The notes: generated from the sequence alone by a model not told the origin. Numbered from the stretch's first letter, positions 25,370 through 36,654 are shown. The stretch: DNA of 64,000 nt from Aselliscus stoliczkanus (GCA_033961575.1 CM066728.1:102872852-102936851); one strand, 5' to 3'. A program made the numbers and translations.

Positions 25370-25816
25370 GGGCCGGCCGAGTGGCGCATTGGTTAAGAGC
25401 TGGTTTGGGGATGCCAGCGGCCCCGGTTCGGATCCCACATAGGAGGGCCAGTGACACTGGCCTCCACAGCTAACAGCGGCTCCACCTGGAGCTGGGCTGT
25501 GTGAGCCCCGGCAATGGTGTAGGCTGCAGCCCCTGCTGCAGTGGGCTGCCATAGGCTACAGTGAGTGGCCGGCAGCCAGCGTGAGCGGCCAGCAGCCAGC
25601 ATGAGCTGCCAATAGCCGCGGTGAGCGACATCCAGAGGCCAGCGACCGATCTGCCTCATCCGGGAAGAGTGCAATGATGATACCAACATGGGCCAGTAAA
25701 GCAACGTCCTCCGCAACTAGACTGAAGAACAAAAAGACAGCAACTTGTCTGTTCCCCTTCCCTGATTCCCTGACGCTGTTCCCCACCCCCAATTCCCCAA
25801 TTAAAAAAAAAAAATC
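25370..25816 (+). mobile_element. Long tRNA-derived SINE (~445 bp) with internal 20-bp repeat
   Basis: It starts gggccggccgagtggcgcat with a box A-like region and has box B ggttcggatcc. It then extends through a Gly/Ala-codon-like GC-rich body to a poly(A) tail. A 20-bp unit recurs in register at 25541, 25561, 25581, 25601 and 25621 (e.g. gtgagcggccagcagccagc). The target duplication aaaacaaagattatt is at 25355-25369 and 25821-25835. A second full copy is at 49338-49788. It is younger than the HAL1-type host element. The antisense frames across it are not genes. Confidence 0.88.
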
Positions 25817-26754
25817 TTTAAAAACAAAGATTATTAAAAGAGACAAAGAAGGATTCAGTAATTCCACGTCTGGGTGTTTATCTGAAGAAACCCAAGATTC
25901 TACTTTGAGGGGATGTGTTCATCCATATGTTCATTGTAGCATTATTTACAATGGCCAGAATATGAAGGCAACCTAGGTGTCTCTGAGTAGATGAATGGAT
26001 AAAGAAGAGGTAGTACATATATACAATGGAATATTACTCAGCTATTAGAATGAATGAAATCTTGCCATCTGCAACAACATGAATGGACCTAGAGGGTATT
26101 TTTCTGAGTGTAAAAATCAGACAGTGAAAGACAAATGTCATATGATTTCACTTATAAATGGAATCTAAAGAACAAAATAAACAAACAAATGAAAAGGAAA
26201 CAAATTCATAGATGCAAAGAACATTTTGATGGTTGCCAGATAGGAGGGGGTTTGGGAGTGGGTGAAAAAGGGAAAAGGATTAACAAGTACACATTGGTAG
26301 TCACACAGTAATGATGGGGTTGTAGGGTATAGCTGAAGCAACAAGCCTTAGCTACTAGCCCCCACCCCCAGCCTCTCTGTAATAAAAGATTGTTAAAGCT
26401 TCCCTTAGATAGATCAAAGTATTAGACTCCCCTAACTACTTGCTAAACTCCACAGGTTTTAACTATGTCTTATCTAAACACAAGGCCAAACTACCTATGT
26501 AACATAGGCCAGCTGTGTCTCTTGTCTGGATAAACACAAAGCCAGACTGTTTTCCACCAATTAATTGTTACTTATTTATGGCCTCTGTGAATTTCCTTAC
26601 TTGATACATTTTGGTGCTATCACATTTGTTTATTTAGTACTGTTATTATATGGCTTTTTGTAACTTACTTGAGATAATTGGTACTGTCAAAACTGTCTAA
26701 GGTTTATGGAAACCACCTGTAACCTGTAAATTTGCTTTACTTGTGATTTCTGTC

Positions 26755-26762
26755 TATATAAA
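26755..26762 (+). promoter_or_regulatory. LTR TATA box
   Basis: TATATAAA sits in the 3' part of the solo LTR, upstream of its poly(A) signal, where the U3 core promoter is expected. It could in principle still start transcription rightward. Confidence 0.6.
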
Positions 26763-26832
26763 CCCCTCTCTTCTTTTGTTTGGGGCTGTGAGTTTGTTCA
26801 GGGCATAAGCCCGCTCACAGTCGCCGGCCACA

Positions 26833-26838
26833 AATAAA
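26833..26838 (+). terminator. LTR poly(A) signal
   Basis: AATAAA near the end of the solo LTR, followed by a T/G-rich tract, is the retroviral R-region polyadenylation signal. Confidence 0.7.
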
Positions 26839-27370
26839 CTCCAAACAAACTGTTTCGGTTTGTGTTTTTGTGCTGGGTATAACATAGCTAAAGGAATATA
26901 GTCAATAATATTGTAATAACTATGTATGGTGTCAGATGCATACTAGATCTATTAGGGTGATAGAGGGGAGCAGGATTGAGGACAGGGTGAAAAAGGTGAA
27001 TGCGTTAAGCAATTCAAATTGGAAGTTACAAAATGGTCAATGGGATATAAAGTAAAGCATAGGGAACATAATCAATGATATGGTAATAACTACGTATAGT
27101 ATCAGGTGGGCACTAGACTAGTTAGTGGGATCACTTCTTAAATTATATAAATGCCTAATCACTATGCTGTACACTGGACTTAATGTATAGCATAGGTAGT
27201 ATAGTCAATAATATTGTGATAGCTTGGTACGGTGTCAGATGGTCAGATGATCACTTCTTAAGTATATAAATGTTGAATAACTGTGGCATTCACCTGAAAC
27301 TAACATGTTTATTTGCTATATTGTTACTAAAAAATCTTAGAAAAAAAGAAGAAAAAGTAGGACCATCCAG

Positions 27371-30295
27371 GGAAATGAGGAGGAAATTATGAGTGATGAG
27401 TGAACATCTACAAATGGATCATGAAGTTTTTGGCTTGGCCCACAAATCTTACAAATTTGCGAAACTTACAGGTTTTCATTATGGGGTAATTAAGACTGCA
27501 TAGAGTTTGGAATTCATCTGGAGGGGGATACTTTTGTGGGTTTTCAGATTGAGGCTCATTATATTTCCAGGATCCTCTCCAAAACTGTTCTGCATCCCTG
27601 ACAAATTAACTCTCACGTTCTGACAATGGTATTTTCTGCTAGACATTGGGCTACCCACCCTCAGCAATGCTGCCTGAGAAGTTCTTTGAAATCATGACAA
27701 ACCTCCACAGGGACACATCTCCTGAAAATGGTGTATGACTCAAGAGTGGCCAAACCCACTGAGCACACCTACCAAAATACATAAGGAGAAACCACACAGG
27801 ACCCAAACTTGAATTTGTATTTCATCGGTCGCCACAGAGAACTCAATGGGCAGCACTCTCTATAAAAGATCAGTACGTGAAATTTTTCCCAGTAAAGTTA
27901 AGAAATAACAACCTTAAAAAAATGTTTTAAATGCTGTATTTACTATCACCATAAGAATTGCCAAGTGTTTCTTAGTTTCAGCCAATGGAGAATTTTCCCA
28001 AGGCCTTTCTTGGATTACAGCTACCCTCCACCAGGTTTAACATTGGGTTCCAAGGCCTTCAGAGGGCTTGCTAGGAGCTGCCTGCCGATATAATATGTTG
28101 CATTGTTCAGAAAATCAGATAAGAAAGGCCACTTTTCTCCCTGGCCAGACCGAGCTATTGGCTGTGAAGAATTAGGCACTGGGGCCCTGAGGCCATGAAG
28201 CCAAAGAATTTAGGGTGAGGAGAGTTAGAGAAACAGCAACCCTCAGCACCTGAGAACGTGAGGCTTTTCTTTTTGTAAATGCAAAAGGAGTTGTTATAGA
28301 AGGAGTTGTTACAGAACGGATCACCCTGAAGGTTATTTGGCCACAAGCATGTGGAATTAAGCACAAATTTTAAATGGAAGGGAGCCTCTCTCGCACAGCA
28401 GTGTTTGTATTTCCTGTGCTTTCCTGTGCGCACTGTTTTAAAAAGAAACATTACACACAGAAGCCCCAAGGCGATGGTACCAGTGAAACAATACCAGTTT
28501 GGAAATCCGGAGGTGACTGGTTTTCATTATGTGAGTGAGAGGTCATTATTTGAACGTTTCGCTCTTTTTCTTTCTTTAAATCCACAGCCTTTTGGTCTCC
28601 AACCCTCCCGTGCATCCATGGTCATTATTCTTTGGGTGTTTTAAAATTATAAATGTGCTGGAGGACAGCCAAGTGGAGCCTCACAGGCCAACCAGCTAAT
28701 GGAAAACCTTTGCTTCAGGGACGTCATTCATAGAGATCAACTATGTCGTAAATCACATATTGGCCAGTGTGGTTGTAACGAGAGCAAGAGAAATGGTCTG
28801 AATTCTCCTTCTCGGGTTCTTCTACTGAGACAAGGATCTGTTCAGCAAAATGATCTCTGCAGGGGCTCCACTAAGTGGCAGGGGAGCATGGAAACCCTTC
28901 TCACATTTCTCCATTATCAGGGGATGGGATTGCAAAATGGGGGAATTGTGCAGTTGAAACCCAAAGCATTTGTGGAATTAATCTGGAAGTATGAAAAATG
29001 TAAAATCATACAAAATTATACAAATATCTGCTGTGGTCTCCAGCTCCAAAAGAAAGGCTTGAGATAAAAGTAGGCTATTTATCAGTAGTGACAGTGCTGT
29101 CTTTTTATCTACTTTCTCATACATGAAAAAGCCCATGATAAGTTTGTTTAAATTTGAAATGTAAACAGCCATGATGTGAAACCTGGAAATTTTTATTTTT
29201 TTAACTTTTATCTGTAAAGAGTGGTTGTGCTCATTAGGAGTTGGTAGAAGACTGGAGAAGAAGGAAGTACCAATTACTGGTTAATCTTTGTAATTCAAAG
29301 TCTTCTCCTCTATATCATTTGCATGAGCTTAATAAGCCTATTCAGAATTTGGGAGCCATATGGGCTCTGAAAAACCATGGGGACAGTTGCTTCTGACTGC
29401 AGCAAAGCAAGGATTAAAAGCCTTCCTATCACTCTTGCACTTTCTAATGGCTTTCATTGTTTAGTATGTTGTCACCATGGGCAGATAATTTCACATTCGC
29501 ATCCTGATAAAATTTGAGGTTTCAAAGGACCCATCTTCAGTGGGTTTACCAGTAAAACCCATTTCCTGGCAATTTTAGCGGCTAATCAATCTTACTTGGG
29601 CCATCCACTATTTTTAAAATTATTGCCATAGTCTAGTTTTCAATAAAAAGGCATGGTAAATTGAGAAACCTCAATTATTCTTACCACCCCCATCATAAAT
29701 TCATAACAATTAGAGTGATACCAAAGAGCACCCATGGTGACTGAAGGATCCAAGGGTTATTGAGGAGGGGAACTGCTGTCGTCCTCTTCTGAACTAGGTT
29801 CTCGGGAATTCATGGTGGCGTGTTTGCAGATGCATGGCTGCGTTTGGACTATTACTGCATATGCTGTTTGGAAGGACAGTCAAGCTGCTTTGAGGTTCTT
29901 ATTATGTTTCAGTGTTGTGTTCACAGAATGTCTCTATCTTTTAAAAATGATATTCTGTGTGTAAATGTATGTGTATGAGAAAGAGCGTATATGTGTACAT
30001 AGGGATTGGATTAATGCATGGGATGACATCAGAACAAAGCAGAACCCTGTTTCCATGGGACTAACTCAAGGCAGTGACAATGTTGACCTATAGTTAATAT
30101 CATCATAATGGTAACCTATGGTAGAGGGAAATTACTTCATTAGCCTTATCGAATATTGACTCCCTGCGTGAGGTCCACGTGTGCTGCTTCAGATGTTCAA
30201 ATGCATCATGGCTTATGATGCTCTCGTTGTCTGAGTTATAAAATCCGGCTCAAAGATCTTCTCCTCTGAGAGGAGTCTCTAAACTCCAGCCCTCC
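27371..30295. other. Unassigned intergenic sequence
   Basis: No recognised gene or repeat. Frames at 28155-28469 (minus), 28351-28644 and 28699-29067 (plus) are open for about 95-122 codons but have no recognisable domain. I regard them as chance. Confidence 0.45.
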
Positions 30296-30299
30296 ATAT

Positions 30300-30570
30300 G
30301 GTGACGAAAATTATTTCTTTGGTAAACTCCATGAGGGCAAGGCTTGCAGTACCAGCACAGGGTACCTGGCACACATTAGGTTCTTAGTAAATACTATTGG
30401 GTAAGTGAATGAAGGATGTTGTGCTCTTTTTCTATTCCTCTTCCCACCGTCCAGTTCATTACATGACATTATAATTATTTGATGTGTGTTCCATTCAGGG
30501 TAAGGATCTTATATCTTATTCACCCAGATCCTATCATAGAACCTCATCAATAAGCATTTGTTAAAAGAGT
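30300..30570 (+). mobile_element. L2 3' end fragments
   Basis: 'aaactccatgagggcaaggc', 'tacctggcacacattaggtt' and 'agtaaatactattgggtaag' are L2 3' text. A second, weaker run follows to 30570 (gtaaggatcttatatc ... aataagcatttgttaaa). Confidence 0.7.
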
Positions 30571-32150
30571 CCAGGGCTGCTGAGTCCATAATCACTGGCA
30601 CTCCCTGGGAATTCTTTGTTCATAAAGAATGATTGCAATTTCCAGTCTCCATCATATGTTCATCACATGGGCCAGGATTGAATTCAGACATACTGATCTC
30701 ATTAGGAAAATTCAGTAGCTCAGTGACTGCAAAGAAAAACATTCCACAATATAGAAATGACTGGAGATATTTAGATCAAGGATTTTTTTTTAACCATTCG
30801 TCGAGTCCATCCTTTGGTACCTGGATGGTGCAGATTGTTAACACTTGAGCAACAATTTAGAGCTTAAAGATGGCCTTGCTGGGCGGTCCACGAGACCCGG
30901 CATCCTCGTTGCAGGTATTTCCTGGGATAGCTCTGTGAGAGAGGCCACAAATGTGCTGGTGACAGGCAGGGATTGTGTCACATGCAGTTCTCCAGTGGGG
31001 AGATTCTGTTCCTCCCATGTGGTTTCAGATGTAAAATGATCTGCTGACTTGAGAGGGAAGGAGGAGTTTACAAAAATGGACCCGTAGTTTTAGGCGATCA
31101 TGATACTCTCAAAGGAAAAAGGAGGAATAATCACAAGGGTGCCTTCATTTCTGGATGGGCTGTCCCCAGTCTGAGTGTCTATGAGAGTATTTCTTCCCTC
31201 TTGTGAACCACTCTGCCCACCTGGTGGTCATCTTAATGAAACCCACCTATGTTGCTCTTTGGGCAACTGGAGCTGTGTATTGAGGCAAGTCTCAGTGATA
31301 GTGTCAGCGTCTCCTGCAGACACGTGGCACTGCCTTTCCCTCTGCCCCTCTCCTTCCTGCAATATTAAGGATCACTTCTGGTGTATGGATCAAAATGAAG
31401 ACACCATTTGACCAATGGCATGCATGCGGAAAATCAATTTTGTTTCACAGATTCTCTGTGAGAACGTTTGCACTGCGGTATTTACTAGTCTCTAAGTATT
31501 CTCTCCCCACCCTCCCTTCTGCTGTCGATTCAGCATTTCATCAGGTTACTTTCTCTATGAACTAATCATGATTGCCAGCTATTGAACAAATGCACCACTT
31601 TTGGTGACTTCTCTGTGAAAATTTAGACATAGTAAGCAATTTATTGTATTACTTTGCCTCTTCAAAATAACTCTTTTTGGTTTCATGTTGAGTGCTCTTG
31701 GGTATCAAACTTCTTGAAGACTTATTCTAATTCTGAACAAATGTCAATGTAAGAAGTCATGAAGCTGAAGGGCAAATGCATTTTATTTACCACTAGCCTT
31801 AGTCTGGGATCTTGACAAGAATTACATGGGGCTCGCTACCTCAAGTTCATGTTCAAAGGCTGTTAGTAGGACTGATGGTGTATGTGAGTCATTAAGCCAC
31901 TGACATAGGGTAAGAAGAAGGTTGAGGACAAATAGGTTTAAAATTGACATTTCTAAAACCTTTTGACTTGTAGAGATGAAGTTTGCCATTCGTCTATCAG
32001 TGCTTGCTTTCTACCATGTTGACTTCTGAGATCTAAAGTTTTGGGTGAGTAAAGATTTCACATTTCTCTTTTTCTAAGCGACTTGATAGTTTTTTTCTTT
32101 TAGATCAGTTGCCATATTCTCGTTTGAGATTTTAATGCTCTGAGACTTTT
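30570..32150. other. Unassigned intergenic sequence
   Basis: Nothing recognised. This lies downstream of the probable FBXL7 3' end. Confidence 0.45.
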
Positions 32151-32171
32151 TAAAAAAATTATTTTAACTTG

Positions 32172-32269
32172 GGTCAGCTGAGTGGTGCAGTGGTTAGGAG
32201 CTGGCTTGGGATGCCAGTGGCCCCGGTTCAGGTCCCACATATGAGAGCCAGTGACACTGCCCTCAAAAA

Positions 32270-32312
<43 letters not shown>

Positions 32313-32314
32313 AT
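32172..32314 (+). mobile_element. Short tRNA-derived SINE with (AAAT)n tail
   Basis: A sense head-only copy of the same SINE family: gtcagctgagtggtgcagtg, ccccggttcaggtcccacat, ccagtgacactgccctc, then about 11 AAAT units. It is flanked by aaaaattattttaacttg (32154-32171) and the near-identical aaatattattttgacttg (32311-32328). Confidence 0.8.
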
Positions 32315-32336
32315 ATTATTTTGACTTGTTTTTGAC

Positions 32337-32442
32337 TTTTTTTTTTTAAAGGGCAATGTCACTGTCCCTCACATGTGGGATCTGAACTGGGGCTGCCAGC
32401 ATTCAAAGCCAGCTCCCAACCACCGCGCCACTCAGCCGGCCC
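32337..32442 (-). mobile_element. Short tRNA-derived SINE, antisense
   Basis: Poly-T, then the reverse complement of the same SINE head, ending ccactcagccggccc. To its right the target text aaaattattttaacttg occurs a third time (32443-32459), so two SINEs landed at essentially one site in opposite orientations. Confidence 0.8.
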
Positions 32443-32459
32443 AAAATTATTTTAACTTG

Positions 32460-33074
32460 TAACGGCTTACAGTCAACACAATTTTGAAGATTTCTTTAAT
32501 GTTTGTATCCAGTGCCAGAAGAGGTATATTCAGGTCCACAGTTACTTATCCATAATTCTGAAGTCTAAAAGCTTTTAAAAAATAGATTTTTTTCTTATGT
32601 TTGGCACAAATTAATTTGGTGACAAAACCTGACCTGAAGGGATACAAGCTATTTATAGTCTGTATTAATCTTATGACATGTGACTCTTCATTCCTGTAGA
32701 AATATTAACATGCTAGATTAAGGGTATGTCCCAGACTCTGCTAGGTGTGTTCTGAAATACATCACAGATAACATCTTAAAATATGAAATATTATGAATTC
32801 CAAAATATATTTGGCTGCAAGAGTTTGAGTTAAGGAACTGAAGACCTGAAGTAAACTCGGAAGATAAAGACTTGTCACTTAGTTACTAATTTTCAGCCAA
32901 AGTCATTGAGCCAAGGGACATGACAAAACCGGGGGTGCAACTTCATAAAGGGACAACAGCTGTACTGACCAGAATTGCTCTCTCCTTCAGCATAAGGCAA
33001 GTTTCTTCCTCACCTGAGTGCCCCATCTGAATAGCACACGCCTCTGCCCAGGATATTAAATGAGGCTTACCCCA
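32460..33074. other. Unassigned sequence beyond the FBXL7 3' end
   Basis: AT-rich with no recognised feature. If the poly(A) site lies further left than proposed, this would also be 3' UTR. Confidence 0.4.
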
Positions 33075-33090
33075 ATTACCAACATATTGC

Positions 33091-33096
33091 TTTATT
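33091..33096 (-). terminator. FBXL7: Candidate poly(A) signal AATAAA for FBXL7
   Basis: TTTATT on the plus strand reads as AATAAA on the gene strand, about 2.6 kb after the stop codon. A G/T-rich stretch (tgttggtaattgggg) follows within about 30 bp, as expected downstream of a cleavage site. An alternative signal is at 34064-34069. RNA 3'-end data would decide between them. Confidence 0.4.
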
Positions 33097-34949
33097 TCTT
33101 GGTGGTAGTAAATTAAGGCTTTCTAGAGTCATACAGCACGCAGTGATTTGAACATTAGAATTTAAAAAAAAACAACGAACAACAATGAGCATTCAATTTA
33201 GCAGAGGCAGGAAGGAAGCAATGTTTTAAAACAGATAAATTTCCTAGTGAGGCCTTTTGTTTGGTCACTCAGAATCTGCTGAGCTGTTTCCCCAGGAACC
33301 TCTGTCATAGATTCACACCCAAGGGAATCAGAATGGAAGCAGAATGGAAGGGAAGATTGGAAAAAAGGGAGAAACTGGGAAAGACAGTATGAGCTGGGCA
33401 ATCAGTGTGAAAGTCAGCTTTGTCTTCTGTTTTGGAAGACAGGATAGGTGATGAGGTCAGGCGGTGCTGATGAAGATGTTTGTAATGGGAGGTGCCTTTT
33501 TGGTTCAGGGAGCCATCTTGGCTCTCCCTTCTCATTCTGGGAGTATTAAAGCAGCCCACTTGGAAGACGGGAGTGCCAAGGGTTAGGAACAATTCTTTGT
33601 GACTCAGATTTTGAAACTTTAGACAGGGTCACAAGTCACAGAGCAGGGGAATGCTCCATTCACCTTCTTTCATGGTTCTAAACCCAGTGACTATCACTAG
33701 AGACTATCCCCAGCCAAATAATTCATTATCGCCTATGGCCTTGATTGCACATTAAGTTGTTGGCCATGGTGATGGGAGAGGAGACAGTATTTCATACAAT
33801 GCATGAAAGAAACCCCTTGGGCAGACACCACCTCACTCTATTGCCTTCTTCCCAACAAAAAACAAAGGAATGCAGGGAGCCTACAGTGGGAGTGCAGTTG
33901 TCGAGCGGTGTGTAAGCTTGACCAGAACCCAATTCCACGTGCTTGTCTTGGAGATGCAGAGGTTCTGGCTTTGGATGGTGGGCCCTTTGAGAGGGAAATG
34001 GATGCACTGTGTGAACTGATAGCAGAGGGGCATGGCAAGAGAAGAATTTGGAAAGGTCATGTGTTTATTAACAAAAGGAAACTAAGTTTCATAAAATGAA
34101 CCATGGAATTTCTTCTGGCATCCCAATTTCACATGAATGAGGCTAGCAAATGGATGTCTATCCAAATGGGACTATTTAAGATTCATACTTGGCAATGGTT
34201 TTAATGTTCTATTCCAAGGGCCCAGTGGGTGGACCAGCACCTGGGCCTTCTCGATGTGTCCCCTCTTCTGTTTGTCTGGCATTTTTGAGTGAACAGTATT
34301 GAAACAACCAGAAGTGTGCCCTGCATTCTTTGACACAGAACATGCAGACAGCCACAGGGTGGCACTCTGCACAGTTAAACACTTAGGACTTAACCCCAAC
34401 AGGCTTCATGGGATGAACTCTGGATGCACAAAGAAATAAATAGATGAGAAGAGTAGGAATGTGATCTGAATGACAACGAGCCGAGGTGTCTGTCCCTGCC
34501 AGCTGCAGGGCAGATGTGCCTGACGCAGCCATGTGTGCACGGAAGGGGATTAGAAGAAACCCTTAGAGGACATGTGTTCTCTTGGGCCTCGCTTGTTAGT
34601 TAAAAATTGTGACGGTCTTTGCTCCTATTGAAAACATTCAGAAAGATCAGCTTGATTGGGGAGTGTGGGCTTTGTTGTGATTAGGAATTTCATGATAGTG
34701 TGAACTGGGCTGATGCTGAAAGCATGTGGGCACAGAAGCTATCTATAGAGCATGTTGGGAGAAGATGCCCAAGAGACTCACCCACCAAAACAAACAGGGG
34801 TTCAAGTGACACTCAGATTGGAGTGAAGGGCATACAAGACACTGGTGTTGGCACTTCCACATCTCCTGAAGGCATCCACAGAATTTACACCCTCGGAAGA
34901 GGTAGATGCCTCGTGTGCTCTATACCATGATGTTTCTGCTTATCGACAT

Positions 34950-35112
34950 CTCAGTTCCTTCAATTCTAACATTGGCAGGAGGCAAATCCTCCAGCTGGAT
35001 GGCCTCTGATTCAGTGCTGGAAGCTGAAGCCCTGAGCGGTCAAATGCTTTGCCCCAGGTCACAGAGCTGGTTAGTGGCAGAGCTGGGCACACGATGCAGG
35101 GCTCCTGCTTCA
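34950..35112 (+). mobile_element. MIR relic within the FBXL7 3' UTR
   Basis: 'gccctgagcggtcaaatgct', 'ttgccccaggtcacagagct' and 'ggttagtggcagagctgggc' are MIR 3' sequence, antisense to the gene. Confidence 0.7.
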
Positions 35113-35699
35113 CCATGCCGATGCCGCAAGAGGTTCTTTAGAAAGGTTTGGAAGTACTTTGTATACACCAGGTGCTGGGACATTAATTTAACAAGAATTT
35201 GCTTGGGTGTGAGATTGAAGAGGGCGGCTTTGGCCAATCAAGCAGTTTCAAGGGGAGGAGGTCTGGAGAGCATTACTGTTCGGATGATTTGTTCTTGCTG
35301 TTGAAGAGGGAGAAGTGGGGGGCAGGAGGGAAGGGGGTGTAGAACCCCAGAGATGTGGCCAGGAGAAGACACACACAGAGAGAACAGGGTTTGTCTAAAG
35401 ACACTGCCATCAGCTTTGTGAGATAGATGTTTTCTGAGAAGACAAACTGCCCACAAGTGACCTGGCCAGAAACCCGTTTACTGTAATCGAAATCTCCTGC
35501 CACCCCACCTCCTTCCTTTCCATGACTTTGTTGCCCATGAGAAATGAGGAAACATAAAAGTCCGATGCCTAAGAACCTTCCTGGAAGAGAGAGCTGTTAT
35601 GAATGGGTGTCGGTGCTTACATAGGCTGCTTTAAAAACATTTTGTTTTGTTTTGTTTTGTTCGTTTGTATGAAAACAGCGCCGGCTGGAAGCTGTCCCT

Positions 35700-36436
35700 T
35701 CAGAAGAAGGCAGGGTTGGTGTGCTCGATGACGCAGCGCTTGCAGTGGCGTTTCACAAACCGCAGGGCCTCCACGGACACTTCGCAGTCCTGGACGTTGA
35801 GCAGCTGGAGGTCGAAGCAGTTGGCCGCCACGATCTGCAGGCCCTGCCCCGTGATGCTCTCGCAGGACTTGAGGCTGAGCCGCTTGAGATTGAAGCAGTT
35901 GAGAGCCAGGCACTCCAGGCCCGTGTCGGACACCAGCGGGCACTTGCCGATGTCCAGAGACTTGAGCTTGCTGCAGTTCTTGGCGAGGTACTCCACGCCG
36001 TGGTCCGTGATGCCCTCGCAGCCCCTGGCGTTCAGGTAGCGCAGCTTGCTGCAGTACTTGGCGACGTAGCGGATGCCCACGTCCGTGACGCGGCCGCAGT
36101 GCGCGATGCTCAGGTACCGCAGGCGGGACTCCAGTTTGGCGATCTCCCGCAGGCCGAAGTCGCTGACGAAGCGGCAGTCGCTGACGCTCAGCTCCTTGAT
36201 GGAGGCGCAGTAGATCATCAGGTAGCGCAGGCCCTCGTCGGTGAGGCGGACGCAGCGGCGCAGGTACAGGTGGGTCAGCTGCGTGCAGTGCGCCGCGATG
36301 GTGTGCAGGCCCTCGTCCTCCAGCACGAAGCAGTCCGTCATGTCCAGGTAGCGGATGGAAATCTGTTTGCCATGCAAGGGGGACAGTTTAATGGAGGCCT
36401 CCCGGGTCAAGCTGATGCAGGTCACTTTGGAGCAGC
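35700..36436 (-). CDS. FBXL7: FBXL7 terminal coding exon (LRR domain and stop)
   Basis: This is the last coding exon of FBXL7. The acceptor lies at 36437-36438 (tttatgtag before the exon, with a good pyrimidine tract). The exon completes the split Gly codon and then reads CSKVTCISLTRE. The coding sequence ends with NPAFF and TGA at 35700-35702. It holds about eight leucine-rich repeats of the cysteine-containing type, each about 26 residues with an L-x-x-L-x-L-x-x-C core and a following TDxGL-like segment (for example LEDEGLHTIAAHC, LTDEGLRYLMIYC, VTDVGIRYVAKYC, ITDHGVEYLAKNC). These stack into the curved substrate-binding surface. With the upstream exon the repeat count is about 11, the family norm, and the two exons together code for 448 residues with no stop or frameshift. 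The exon is strikingly CpG-rich. That composition produces a long antisense shadow frame on the plus strand, which should be ignored. Confidence 0.97.
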
Positions 36437-36654
36437 CTACATAAAGAGACAGAACACAGGCTCAGAGCGACGGCCTCTGGCAATGGGGCTGGGGTGGGGG
36501 TGTCACGGATTCTTGCCTTCCCGGAGCCCCGTTCCCACGGTCCCCCCTCCTTCTCAGCCTCTGCAAAGAAGGAAAGCAAGACTGGGTTCTCCAGGTTCAT
36601 TTGATGATGATCTGGCTTTTACCCGGATTTGTGGTCTTTAGAACCGGAAAGACC

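Larger units (their letters stand above)
26334..26884 (+). mobile_element. Solo ERV LTR (class I-like), 551 bp
   Basis: The ends are TG...CA, and the 4-bp target duplication tagc is at 26330-26333 and 26885-26888, interrupting an otherwise continuous HAL1 sentence (gggtatagctaaagg). A TATA box (tatataaa, 26755-26762) is followed about 75 bp later by AATAAA at 26833-26838 and a T/G-rich end. This is the U3-R-U5 layout of a gammaretrovirus-like LTR; 4-bp duplications fit ERV class I. No internal viral genes remain, so it is a product of LTR-LTR recombination. Confidence 0.88.
22608..27358 (+). mobile_element. Full-length HAL1-type LINE with later nested insertions
   Basis: The perfect 12-bp duplication aggaccatccag at 22596-22607 and 27359-27370 brackets the element, so both ends are intact. 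In order it holds: a ~1.5-kb 5' UTR starting near a ggatggaggag motif, an ORF1 region (about 24092-24900) with stops, a short ORF2 endonuclease segment (about 25100-25850), an abrupt jump at about 25855 to the ORF2 C-terminal and 3' region, and imperfect 3' repeats containing 'tagtcaataatattg'. The reverse transcriptase region is absent, which defines a half-L1 that used L1 machinery in trans. Without the nested SINEs and LTR it is about 3.6 kb. An internally deleted autonomous L1 is the alternative. Confidence 0.82.
33075..35699 (-). other. FBXL7: FBXL7 probable 3' UTR
   Basis: This is the stretch downstream of the TGA on the minus strand. The human transcript has a 3' UTR of a few kilobases by my recollection, and a canonical poly(A) signal occurs at 33091-33096. 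The UTR end is therefore placed just past that signal by inference. A plus-oriented MIR relic (about 34950-35112) lies inside. Another AATAAA at 34064-34069 could give a shorter form. No coding potential is evident; the small frames here are not conserved-looking. Confidence 0.5.

Noticed and set aside
25370..25450. Possible tRNA gene at the head of the long SINE
   Set aside because: Only box A/B-like motifs remain and no complete cloverleaf can be drawn; it is the tRNA-derived head of a SINE.
25331..25867. Three overlapping minus-strand frames up to 107 codons
   Set aside because: They lie across the long SINE, whose GC-rich 20-bp units lack stop codons in antisense.
35721..36641. 306-codon plus-strand frame across the FBXL7 terminal exon
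   Set aside because: It is the antisense shadow of GC-rich, codon-biased LRR coding sequence. It is Ala/Val/Gln/Asp-rich with no domain and runs past the splice acceptor.
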